Of a stretch of 64,000 bases of DNA, positions 18,122 to 26,116 are shown one piece after another; the stretch's first letter is position 1; each line of letters begins with the position of its first letter. The position numbers and the translations under genes were made by a program. The notes under the pieces are model-generated. The model was not told the origin of the DNA. It saw nothing but the letters and a program-made list of their open reading frames with translations, and did no database searches. This stretch comes from Verrucomicrobiales bacterium (GTDB taxonomy: Bacteria; Verrucomicrobiota; Verrucomicrobiia; Verrucomicrobiales; DEV007): the NCBI GenBank assembly GCA_029213195.1, contig JARGNI010000011.1, positions 62,001 to 126,000 of the forward strand. Reading direction: 5' to 3'.

Positions 18122-20116
18122 ATGAGGCACTTTTTCATCCTGGTCGGCCTTGTCGCGGCAGGCGAAGCCGTCTGCGCCGAATCTCCCAACTTCGAAGACG
18201 ACGTCCTCCCGATCTTCAAGGAGCACTGCAACGGCTGTCACAATCCTGACAAGTTCAAAGCGGATCTCGACCTGACGACCTACGCGGGTGTCTTGAAAGG
18301 CAGTTCCGGCGGCGAGGTCGTCAAGGCCGGCGTGCCGGACACAAGCTGGATCTACGAAACAATCACCCATGCGGAAGACGTCGAGCCGATGCCTCCCAAG
18401 AAACCGAAGATCGCAGATGCGCAGATCGAGGTCATTCACCAGTGGATCGCGGGCGGCTTGCTGGAAGCAGAAGGCGGAAAGTCGAAGCTGCGAAATCTTT
18501 CCTTCGACTTGACCGCCGGCTCGATGGAGCGGCCAGAAGATCCTGCCACGCCCACCAATCTACCCGACGTCCCTGTTTCCGTTACCAACACGGCCCCGCC
18601 GATTCTCGCTCTCGCCAGCAGCCCGTGGACGAACTTGATTGCCGCCAGTGGTCACGAACAGATCCTGCTTTTCGGAGAGCAAACCCCCGCCATCGAAGCG
18701 GACGATTTCGAGCCGGTGGCGAAGGATTCGTTGTTCTTGCGGGAGGATTTCGAAGAGGAAGAGAACGCCATGGAGGGTGTCGTTGGCAATGCCTGGAACG
18801 CAAACGGCCACCGACCACTCGAAGAACTCCCCCGCGACTTCCTGAACCAGAACGACGCGTTCAGTTTCACCGCATGGATTCAGCCGGACGCCGACATGAA
18901 AAGCGAAACCATCTTTGGCCGCGGCAGTTTCGCGATCTTCCTCGAGAAAGCGCGCAACGGTTGGCGCTTGCGTTCAGTAACGCGGGCGAAAGACAACCGG
19001 ATCGGCTACTTTGGCCGACAAGGTGAATTTCCCGGCGGGAGCTGGCAACACATCGCGGTCACCTGTGACGGCAAGGAATGGGTCTTCTATTACGGCGGCA
19101 AGGAAATCTCGCGCCAGAAGATTCCGGAAGATCAACCCGGGTTCCTCGAATACGATCACCCGTTCTTCATCGGGGGGGACGGCGTTCACGATGACCGGCA
19201 ATACCGCGGTGGACTCGATGATGTGAGAATCTACAAGCGCGCCCTATCCCCCGAAGAAGTGGCGACGATCCACAGCAACGCAACCACTTCCTTGGGCCAC
19301 ATCGGCACCCTGCCGTTTCCCGAAGGCGATGTTCACGACCTGCGCTTCTCGAGAAACGGTGAGTTGTTAGTCGCAGCTGGTGGACGCGGCGCTTACTCCG
19401 GAAAAGTAGCCGTTTTCGATGTGAGCACCGGCGAACGCAAAGCAACGATTGCCGACGAGCAGGACATCGTCCTCTCCGCCGACATCAGTGCTGATCACCG
19501 CTTCGTCGCGATTGGCACCCCTGCGAAAAAGGTAAAGATCTTTTCCGCCGTGAACGGCGAGCTCCTCCATACGATGGACAAGCACACCGACTGGGTGACC
19601 AAAGTTCGCTTCAGCCCCGACGGCAAAAAGCTGGCAACCGGCGACCGCAACGGCGGGATTCATGTCTGGGAAAGCGAGAACGCAGGTATTGTCTACACGT
19701 TAGACGAACACAAGGTTCGCATCACTGGATTGAGCTGGCGGGCAGACGGACAACTGCTCGCCTCAGCGGCCGAGGACGGAAAGTTTGTCCTCTGGGATAT
19801 GAAGGACGGCTGGCCGACCCGGACCGCGTCCCCCCACTCAGTCAAGCAGGAGCCATCCCGCTACACTCGCCACACCGGAATTCTCGACATTCAATTCGCT
19901 CGTGATGGCAGGTTCCTCACGGTCGGCAGGGACCGATCTGTCCGCTGGTGGCAAACCGACGGGAATGGAATTGGCCAGGTGGAAGATCTCGCCTCCATCC
20001 CGACGCAGGTAGCCTTCGGTTGGGACGGAAAAACCGTCGTTACAGGCGACTTGAAGGGAGAACTGAAACTCTGGGATTCCGAGTCCCGCTCCCTGATCCA
20101 GGAGCTCGTTCCGTGA
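18122..20116 (+). CDS. PSCyt1 cytochrome / LamG / WD40 protein
   Basis: A 664-residue exported protein starting 8 bp after the previous stop. The signal peptide spans about residues 1-19. A PSCyt1 domain has the haem motif CNGCH at 36-40. The first WD40 blade begins at about 160 (PPILALASSPWTNLIAASGH), then is interrupted at about 200-385 by a complete LamG domain (WQHIAVTCDGKEWVFYYGGK, YRGGLDDVRIYKRALS). The propeller resumes at about 392 with GTLPFPEGDVHDLRFSRNGE and runs to the C-terminus. Related proteins normally pass straight from blade to blade at this point. The frame is open upstream over the preceding gene, but the ATG at 18122 gives the signal peptide. Likely an electron-carrying, glycan-binding surface protein. 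Confidence 0.88.
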   Translation: MRHFFILVGLVAAGEAVCAESPNFEDDVLPIFKEHCNGCHNPDKFKADLDLTTYAGVLKGSSGGEVVKAGVPDTSWIYETITHAEDVEPMPPKKPKIADAQIEVIHQWIAGGLLEAEGGKSKLRNLSFDLTAGSMERPEDPATPTNLPDVPVSVTNTAPPILALASSPWTNLIAASGHEQILLFGEQTPAIEADDFEPVAKDSLFLREDFEEEENAMEGVVGNAWNANGHRPLEELPRDFLNQNDAFSFTAWIQPDADMKSETIFGRGSFAIFLEKARNGWRLRSVTRAKDNRIGYFGRQGEFPGGSWQHIAVTCDGKEWVFYYGGKEISRQKIPEDQPGFLEYDHPFFIGGDGVHDDRQYRGGLDDVRIYKRALSPEEVATIHSNATTSLGHIGTLPFPEGDVHDLRFSRNGELLVAAGGRGAYSGKVAVFDVSTGERKATIADEQDIVLSADISADHRFVAIGTPAKKVKIFSAVNGELLHTMDKHTDWVTKVRFSPDGKKLATGDRNGGIHVWESENAGIVYTLDEHKVRITGLSWRADGQLLASAAEDGKFVLWDMKDGWPTRTASPHSVKQEPSRYTRHTGILDIQFARDGRFLTVGRDRSVRWWQTDGNGIGQVEDLASIPTQVAFGWDGKTVVTGDLKGELKLWDSESRSLIQELVP

Positions 20117-20118
20117 TC

Positions 20119-20132
20119 GCCTGAGAACAGGC
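20119..20132. terminator. Small hairpin between convergent genes
   Basis: GCCTG-AGAA-CAGGC lies in the 36-bp gap between the ends of two convergent genes. The stem is only 5 bp and there is no T-run, so this is a weak bidirectional terminator candidate. Confidence 0.3.
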
Positions 20133-20152
20133 AGACCGACAAGAGCTGCGTG

Positions 20153-21856
20153 TCAATCCGCGGAGACGTAGACGAACAGAGCTCCCGACTCTTTTCCATC
20201 CCGCTCCAGCCAGGTCTGCAGATCATACTCGCCGGCCTTGAGTTCGAGCTCGAAGGTCACGAACTCGCTTTCGGGATCAACCTTGGTTTCGGCGGAAACA
20301 TCCCCGATCAAAATTCTCGCATGACTGGCTCCGGCTGGTTTCTTTGCTTCCCTGGGAAAGTGACGACATTCGAAGGTGTAGGTTCCCGCAGTCTCGACAG
20401 TCACCGCCCACTTCCCATTGCCAGGTTTCCTGAAATGGCCGGAAGACCAGGGACTGCTCCCTTCATACCAATCCATTCCGTTGAGGACTACCCGGGGACA
20501 CTCCTCGGCCCCCAGGATGTGCCGGCTCAAGGTAGTTTCCGGATCAGGAAGATCCTCCCAGTAAGCTTCGTACTTCTCGCGCAACTGCTGCACGATCTCG
20601 GGATGGTCCGATGCCACATCGTTGTGCTGCCGAGGATCGGCCTGGATATCATACAACTTGGCTCCATCAACGAGACGCCAGCGATCCGTCTTCACCGAAG
20701 CATTCTTCCATTTCGTTGCCGTTCTTCCCCGAGGGCACTGGACGATCAGGGTCCGATCCTCGGGATACCCCTCCGAGGCCATGATCAAAGGCTTCAAGCT
20801 CAGTCCATCAACGCTCTCGGGAATTTCGATCCCACAGAGATCGAGGACGGTTGGAAAGAAGTCGATCATCCCGGCAAGACGTTGGCTCACCTGGGCCTTG
20901 GCTCCGGGAGTGCGAAGGAAAAACGGAACGTGCTGAGCAGGGTCATAGGGAATGCCAAGGCGATTGCCACCGTGAGGCGCCCCTCGATCATTCATCCCCT
21001 GGTCGGAGGCAAAAATCACGATCGTATCTTTCGCAAGACCAAGCTCGTCCAGTTTCGCAAGCATTCGGCCTACGTTGGAATCGAGATTCTGCACCTGGGC
21101 AAACAGCTCAAGATCCCCATCCATCCCCGCATCTTTCATCTCCTGTACCAACGCCTTCGGGCCACGGTGAGGCGAGTGGGTCACCGGTGTGGGAACGAAA
21201 CAGAAGAACGGCTCCTCCTTATGCTTCGTGACGAAATCCATCGCGCGGTCAAAAAGGACATCGGTGCTGAAACCTTTGGACGGAGTCACCTCCCCGTTGT
21301 GAATGAAAGTCGGATCGTAATGGGTGTTTCCATAGAAATCCTCCATCTGGCCGATTCCGCCTCCGCCGTGAATGAAGACTTCGTCGAAGCCGCGATCTTC
21401 GGGGCGGTAGGGATAAGAAAAGCCAAGGTGCCATTTCCCGAAGATCCCGGTAGTGTATCCCTCCTCACCGAGGAGATCGGCAAGAGTCGTTTTCTCGCGA
21501 TGCAGGATCGATCGCCCCTGGATCGTCGTGAACACCCCGGAGCTCATCGCATACTGCCCTGTCAGAATGACGGATCGGCTCGGGGAGCAATACGGGGGCG
21601 CGTAAAAATGGGAGAACGTGACACTCTCCTTCGCGAACTGATCGAGGTGAGGCGTCTTGATCTGGGCATGGCCATGACAACTCAGCTCATAGTAGCTCTG
21701 GTTGTCGGACAGGATGAAAACCACGTTGGGTTTCTCCGCTGCGGCCATCCAACTTATCGCCGTGACGAGCAGTGAGAAAACGGTAACCAGAAGAACAGAT
21801 TTCCGACGACAAGTGAAAAAGTTATGACAGCTCTCCATGATTCTGAATTTACGCAT
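20153..21856 (-). CDS. Type I sulfatase with C-terminal beta-sandwich
   Basis: A 567-residue exported sulfatase. Formylglycine motif CSPSR at 90-94, preceded by the metal-binding SDNQSYYELSCHGH; the substrate-pocket segment is FGKWHLG and the second metal segment ASDQGMNDRG. The catalytic part ends near residue 460. The last 100 residues look like a separate beta-sandwich (WAVTVETAGTYTFECRHFP, ending in GALFVYVSAD), possibly a binding module. Two in-frame ATGs (21856 and 21838) both give a long basic N-region before the hydrophobic signal core. It is the last gene of the minus-strand decoration-removal cluster, 34 bp after the fusion sulfatase. Confidence 0.93.
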   Translation of the reverse strand: MRKFRIMESCHNFFTCRRKSVLLVTVFSLLVTAISWMAAAEKPNVVFILSDNQSYYELSCHGHAQIKTPHLDQFAKESVTFSHFYAPPYCSPSRSVILTGQYAMSSGVFTTIQGRSILHREKTTLADLLGEEGYTTGIFGKWHLGFSYPYRPEDRGFDEVFIHGGGGIGQMEDFYGNTHYDPTFIHNGEVTPSKGFSTDVLFDRAMDFVTKHKEEPFFCFVPTPVTHSPHRGPKALVQEMKDAGMDGDLELFAQVQNLDSNVGRMLAKLDELGLAKDTIVIFASDQGMNDRGAPHGGNRLGIPYDPAQHVPFFLRTPGAKAQVSQRLAGMIDFFPTVLDLCGIEIPESVDGLSLKPLIMASEGYPEDRTLIVQCPRGRTATKWKNASVKTDRWRLVDGAKLYDIQADPRQHNDVASDHPEIVQQLREKYEAYWEDLPDPETTLSRHILGAEECPRVVLNGMDWYEGSSPWSSGHFRKPGNGKWAVTVETAGTYTFECRHFPREAKKPAGASHARILIGDVSAETKVDPESEFVTFELELKAGEYDLQTWLERDGKESGALFVYVSAD

Positions 21857-21890
21857 AAGAAAATGTTAGTCTCGGTGAGTAACTGCGATC

Positions 21891-24698
21891 CTACTTCTTC
21901 TTCGACTTTCCGCCGCCCTTCAGATCCTTCGTCGCCGGGCCATGCTGAGCGACCAATTCATCGCAGCGCGCACGCATCTTCTCCAACGCGGCAGCACTCC
22001 TGGCATCCATTTTTGAGGCCAAGTTAAGATTGACGAGTTGATCAGGATCGGATTTCAAATTGTGAAGAAACTCGAACGGCACGCTCGACCCTCCCACGTG
22101 ATAGCGAGCATAGGACCACTCGGTATCCCGCACACCTTCCCACTGCGGGATGGACCCTGGCACAGCCAGAAACTCCTTGAGGAAATCAGTGCGCCAATCG
22201 AGATTCTCCTTAGCCTGGATCACGGGCAGCAGGCTCCTGCCGGTGTGCGCCTCGGGAACGGGAAGTCCTGCCCGATCAATCAGGGTCGAGGCGAGATCAC
22301 TGTTCAGCGCCATCTCCGCTGGAACCCGGCCGCGCTTCGCCTTCGGCAACAGGGGATCATAGACGATCAGCGGCACTCTCAGCGATTCATCGTAGTGGGT
22401 CCACTTCCCCGCAAAACCGCGATCACCGAGGTAGTATCCGTTGTCGGCGGTGTAGATGATGACGGTGTTGTCCGCCATTCCCTGTTTCTCCAGTTCCTCA
22501 ACGAGACGTCCCATGACATGGTCGATCCCACTGATCATGCGAAAGTAAGCGCGCATGTTCGTCTGGTATTTCTCCGGTGTATCCCAACGCCAGAAATAGC
22601 GCTGACGATTGATCGACTTCTTGAGGAAGTCCGGCTGAGATTCGTAGATGGCGGGATCGTTGAGACGAGGCAAGGGCATCTCCTGCTCCTCGTACATCCC
22701 ATCGGTTACCTTGGGCCAGGGGAAGTGCCCGATTCCAGGTCGCTTGTCCCCATCCTCAGCGTGGGTTGCGTTGAAACTGATCTGGAGACAGAAGGGCTGA
22801 TCGTCGGCCTGCTCTTGAAGAAACTCGATTCCCCAATCACCGAGGATCTGGGTTTCGTGTCGCTTGCTTCCATCGGGCTGTTTCTTGAAGAAGGGATTTC
22901 GTCCGAGCTTGCGTCGCACGTCGAACATGGCCGAAGCTGATTCGCTGGAGAGAGTGACATGTTCCTTACCCAGATGCCCGGTGCGATACCCGGCTGCTTT
23001 CAGGACTGCAAAGTAGGAGGTTTGGCACAGTTCCGGATTGAGCGGTCCCCTCTGTCCGACCCGGTAGAGATGCTTGCGCTCGTAGCACCCGGTAAAGAGG
23101 CTGGATCGCCCCACCCAGCAAGTCGAAGTCGATACGAAGGCATTCTCGAATCGCACCCCCTCAGCCGCGAGTTGATCAAGATTCGGTGTTTTCACGATCG
23201 GGTGACCAGCACAACCGAGGGTGTGATTCCTCTGGTCATCCGCGTAGAGGATGAGAAAATTCGGCCCGTCGGCTTTTGCCTTAGGAGCGGCAGCCGCCTT
23301 CTTTCCTTTTCCCTTCGACTTGGCTTTGCCGGGCGCAGCGGCGGACGGCTTGGCGACCGATCCTACCTTTCGTTGCGTGACCGGATACCAGCCATTCAAC
23401 AGTTCTTTCAACTCTCCAACCAGCTCGGCCTTTTCCGCAACGAGATTCGTCTTTTCGTGCGGATCCTTTTTGAGATCAAACAGCTGCGGCGCCCCACCTT
23501 CCGGAGGATATTTCATCTTCCCCTGTGCCCCATCATAGGTCAGGAGAAGCTTGTCGTGCCGTCGAATCACCCACCGGTAGAGAAGCGAGGCCTGGGGATT
23601 CTCAATGTCGGCGATGTCATGGGCAAACGACTCGCCAAAGATCGTGTCGCGCTCGATCGCTTCACCACTCTTGAGCTGGGGCAGGAGATTCAGCCCCGGA
23701 AAGTCATGCGGCTCCTCGGCACCCGCCGCTGCGAGAATCGTGGGAACGATGTCGATCGAAGTGCACAGCTCGCTTCGGTCCGCAGCCGGAATGGTCTCCG
23801 GCCAGCGAAACATGATCGGGGTTCGGGTACCTCCCTCGTAGGGGCTTCTCTTCGAGCGGGGAGCATATCCATTGCCTTCGGTCCGCTGGATCCACCCGTT
23901 GTCGGTCACGTAGATCACCAGGGTATTCTTCGAGATACCTTTCTCGTCCAATCTCCCTAACAAGGCACCACAGGTCTCGTCAAACCACTCACACATGGCA
24001 TAGTATTTCGCGACCGAAAGAGGGCGACCCTCGACCGCGTATTTCTTGAGCAGGCGCTCGGGTGGATTGTGCGGAGTGTGAGGAAGAAACGGAGCATACC
24101 AGACAAAGAAAGGTTTCTCATCGGCAACGGACTTGTCGATGAAATCGAAAACCGGCTTCATCCCGTCGCGCCCGATCTTGAGTCCGTCGTCTCCGTGACG
24201 TCCTCCCCGCTCTGGAAATCCACGGGTCATCCCCTCGGTGAACCCACCGCGCGAATAGGATCCTTCCCACCACTTTCCACTCTGGTGACTGACATATCCC
24301 TCCTTTGCCAACCACTGGGGAAGAGCACCCGTCTCATCGATGTGGGAAATGAGGAGTTCCTTGATGTTCTTCCCGGCCTTGTCCGCATGAGCTTTGTTTG
24401 CCGCGGTCGCTGCGGGATCATTCCCCGTCGTCTTGTTCTGATGGGAGTAGAGCCCGGTGGCCAAGGTCATCAGCGCCGGTCGGCACAAGGCTGTTGGCAC
24501 ATATCCGCGGCGGAAAAGAGCACTCTCCGAAGCGAGTTGATCGAGATGAGGAGACTGAATCGCATTGTGCCCCATGAACCCATAGTCCGTGAAGCTCTGG
24601 TCATCGGAAATGATGAGAACGATATTCGGCTTCTCGGCAGCCACCGCGAACCCCGACCAGACTACCAGCGAGAAGAGAAGGAGAATCCTGTATTTCAT
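21891..24698 (-). CDS. Tandem two-domain sulfatase fusion
   Basis: A 935-residue exported protein with two full sulfatase domains in one continuous frame. Domain 1 (about 20-445) has SDDQSFTDYGFMGH and the motif CRPAL at 72-76, where leucine replaces the consensus arginine; GKWWEG and VTDNGW are present. A linker at about 445-475 is rich in Ala, Lys and Gly. Domain 2 (about 476-920) has YADDQRNHTLGCAGHP and the motif CWVGR at about 527-531, an unusual C-x-V-G-R form; LGKEHV and TADNGYYLGDRG follow. The C-terminus ends in a lysine-rich tail. ATG at 24698 is preceded by AAGGGGAA, a fair ribosome binding site, and gives a signal peptide; the longer frame upstream is out of register with coding sequence. 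Both domains probably act on the same glycan. Confidence 0.92.
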   Translation of the reverse strand: MKYRILLLFSLVVWSGFAVAAEKPNIVLIISDDQSFTDYGFMGHNAIQSPHLDQLASESALFRRGYVPTALCRPALMTLATGLYSHQNKTTGNDPAATAANKAHADKAGKNIKELLISHIDETGALPQWLAKEGYVSHQSGKWWEGSYSRGGFTEGMTRGFPERGGRHGDDGLKIGRDGMKPVFDFIDKSVADEKPFFVWYAPFLPHTPHNPPERLLKKYAVEGRPLSVAKYYAMCEWFDETCGALLGRLDEKGISKNTLVIYVTDNGWIQRTEGNGYAPRSKRSPYEGGTRTPIMFRWPETIPAADRSELCTSIDIVPTILAAAGAEEPHDFPGLNLLPQLKSGEAIERDTIFGESFAHDIADIENPQASLLYRWVIRRHDKLLLTYDGAQGKMKYPPEGGAPQLFDLKKDPHEKTNLVAEKAELVGELKELLNGWYPVTQRKVGSVAKPSAAAPGKAKSKGKGKKAAAAPKAKADGPNFLILYADDQRNHTLGCAGHPIVKTPNLDQLAAEGVRFENAFVSTSTCWVGRSSLFTGCYERKHLYRVGQRGPLNPELCQTSYFAVLKAAGYRTGHLGKEHVTLSSESASAMFDVRRKLGRNPFFKKQPDGSKRHETQILGDWGIEFLQEQADDQPFCLQISFNATHAEDGDKRPGIGHFPWPKVTDGMYEEQEMPLPRLNDPAIYESQPDFLKKSINRQRYFWRWDTPEKYQTNMRAYFRMISGIDHVMGRLVEELEKQGMADNTVIIYTADNGYYLGDRGFAGKWTHYDESLRVPLIVYDPLLPKAKRGRVPAEMALNSDLASTLIDRAGLPVPEAHTGRSLLPVIQAKENLDWRTDFLKEFLAVPGSIPQWEGVRDTEWSYARYHVGGSSVPFEFLHNLKSDPDQLVNLNLASKMDARSAAALEKMRARCDELVAQHGPATKDLKGGGKSKKK

Positions 24699-24814
24699 TT
24701 CCCCTTCTACGATTTCCTGCCAGATAGGACAAGAACCGCATTCCGCCAAATGGGGATTTCCGCAGGACGCTCGAAAAGAATCGAGAACCAAGCCTGCCAA
24801 CAGGGTCAGGTCCC

Positions 24815-26044
24815 CTACCCAACCCTCTCGAATTTCTCTCCGAGGAGGCGGAATCTTACTCCGGTTTGGAAAGCTCGAGCACGCAGCGAAATCCCAGCCC
24901 GGCTCCGGCGAACCCTTCGCGACCGGCGATGCGCTGGGAAAGGATCGCGGTACTCTTTCAAAGGCTTCTCCCGAGAACCATCCTTGACTTCGTTCTCCTC
25001 GCCAAAGAAGTTTCCCGATCCCGCAGGAGGCGGCCATTCCCTCCCCCAAGAGTAGAAGTTCGGGATCTGGTTATCCTTTTCCTTCGGAGTGGCTTCCGGG
25101 CGCTCCCGTCCTCCGATGCCCGCGATCAGGCTCCACTCGTGATCCGTCGGTAATCGGTAGCGGTCTTTCGGCCCGATTCGACCCGAGGCTCGCTCATTCT
25201 CGGTCAGCCAGGAGCAAAAGGCTTGCGCCGCATTCCAACTGACATTCCCCGCAGCCGCGAGTTTATTCTCCGAAGGCGGCTTCCATTCCCGGTTGGTGGA
25301 TTCTGCGAATCGAGAGAAGTCCTGGACACGTGTCTCCCAGATGGAAACAAAGACCCGTGATTCTCGAGAACCCGGAAGAGGAAGGAACCGCATTCCCAGG
25401 CCATTCGAGAGGATCTTCCTGCTCCTCGACTCTTCGGCAGATTCGCTGTGCTTTTGCCCTTCGTTGCGAGGCGGAGTGTCAGGCTGCGATACTCGGGCAA
25501 GCAGATCCGCTCGTGCCTTGCGGGCGAGGGCCACCCCGGCGGCATCACCTTCGCTTGCCAACTCTTTCTCAAGAACCTCCAACTCGGCTACCACTTCCTC
25601 CGCAGCGGCACGGCGCCCCTTGTTCTTGAACGCAATCAATTCCTCATTCTTCGCCCGATAATCACGCCTCAGTGCGCTCAAGGCCGGAGGAGGAGGATTC
25701 TTCGCTTGGGATTCTTCTTCCACGCTGGGCACTCCTTGCATCGCACGAACCCGAGCGCTCTCCATCGCATACGCGGCGATGCCCTCGAGATCCCCGGATT
25801 CGTGAACCGCCTTCTTCTCGACCTCGAGTTTCTTAAGATACTCCTTATCAAGAGCCTCCCGCCTCGCCTTGACCTCCTTTCCCAAGGTTGCATTCATCCG
25901 GGCATCGCCTTTCTGCAGGATGGCATCGATCCGACCCTGGGCCGAGGGCGCGGCCTGGGAAGCTACAGGCCCCAGGAACAATCCCGCCAGCGCGGCAAAG
26001 AATGGCACGAGGATGAGAAGCAATACCCGACGCTTGCAAACCAT
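24815..26044 (-). CDS. SUMF1/FGE-type protein, C-terminus disrupted by out-of-frame deletion
   Basis: A 409-residue frame with a signal peptide or anchor (1-32), a charged helical region (about 35-195) and an FGE-sulfatase (SUMF1/EgtB/PvdO) domain starting near 212 (NGLGMRFLPLPG, VSWNAAQAFCSWLTE, RYRLPTDHEWSLIAGIGGRE, FYSWGREWPPP). The usual GNVWEW block is absent, and the last 30 residues are arginine-rich and unlike the family. In the +1 frame, bases 24930-24856 encode IAGREGFAGAGLGFRCVLEL followed by SKPE and a stop, which is exactly how such proteins end. I infer an internal deletion of about 60 codons plus a frameshift. Intact homologues either make formylglycine in sulfatases or are non-catalytic relatives; this copy is probably non-functional. 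Confidence 0.75.
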   Translation of the reverse strand: MVCKRRVLLLILVPFFAALAGLFLGPVASQAAPSAQGRIDAILQKGDARMNATLGKEVKARREALDKEYLKKLEVEKKAVHESGDLEGIAAYAMESARVRAMQGVPSVEEESQAKNPPPPALSALRRDYRAKNEELIAFKNKGRRAAAEEVVAELEVLEKELASEGDAAGVALARKARADLLARVSQPDTPPRNEGQKHSESAEESRSRKILSNGLGMRFLPLPGSRESRVFVSIWETRVQDFSRFAESTNREWKPPSENKLAAAGNVSWNAAQAFCSWLTENERASGRIGPKDRYRLPTDHEWSLIAGIGGRERPEATPKEKDNQIPNFYSWGREWPPPAGSGNFFGEENEVKDGSREKPLKEYRDPFPAHRRSRRVRRSRAGISLRARAFQTGVRFRLLGEKFERVG

Positions 26045-26116
26045 CCTTCGATTCTAGACAGGCGAATAGGTCGAGGCAAGGCGAACAAGGGAGCCACTCG
26101 GTGCACGAAGAGACTC

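Noticed and set aside
20150-21775. 541-codon plus-strand open frame antisense to the sulfatase at 20153-21856
   Set aside because: No start signal or domain; the sulfatase is well supported.
24815-26044. Simple sequencing frameshift as the cause of the odd FGE-like C-terminus
   Set aside because: One inserted or lost base would restore the family ending but not the missing GNVWEW block, so a deletion is more likely.
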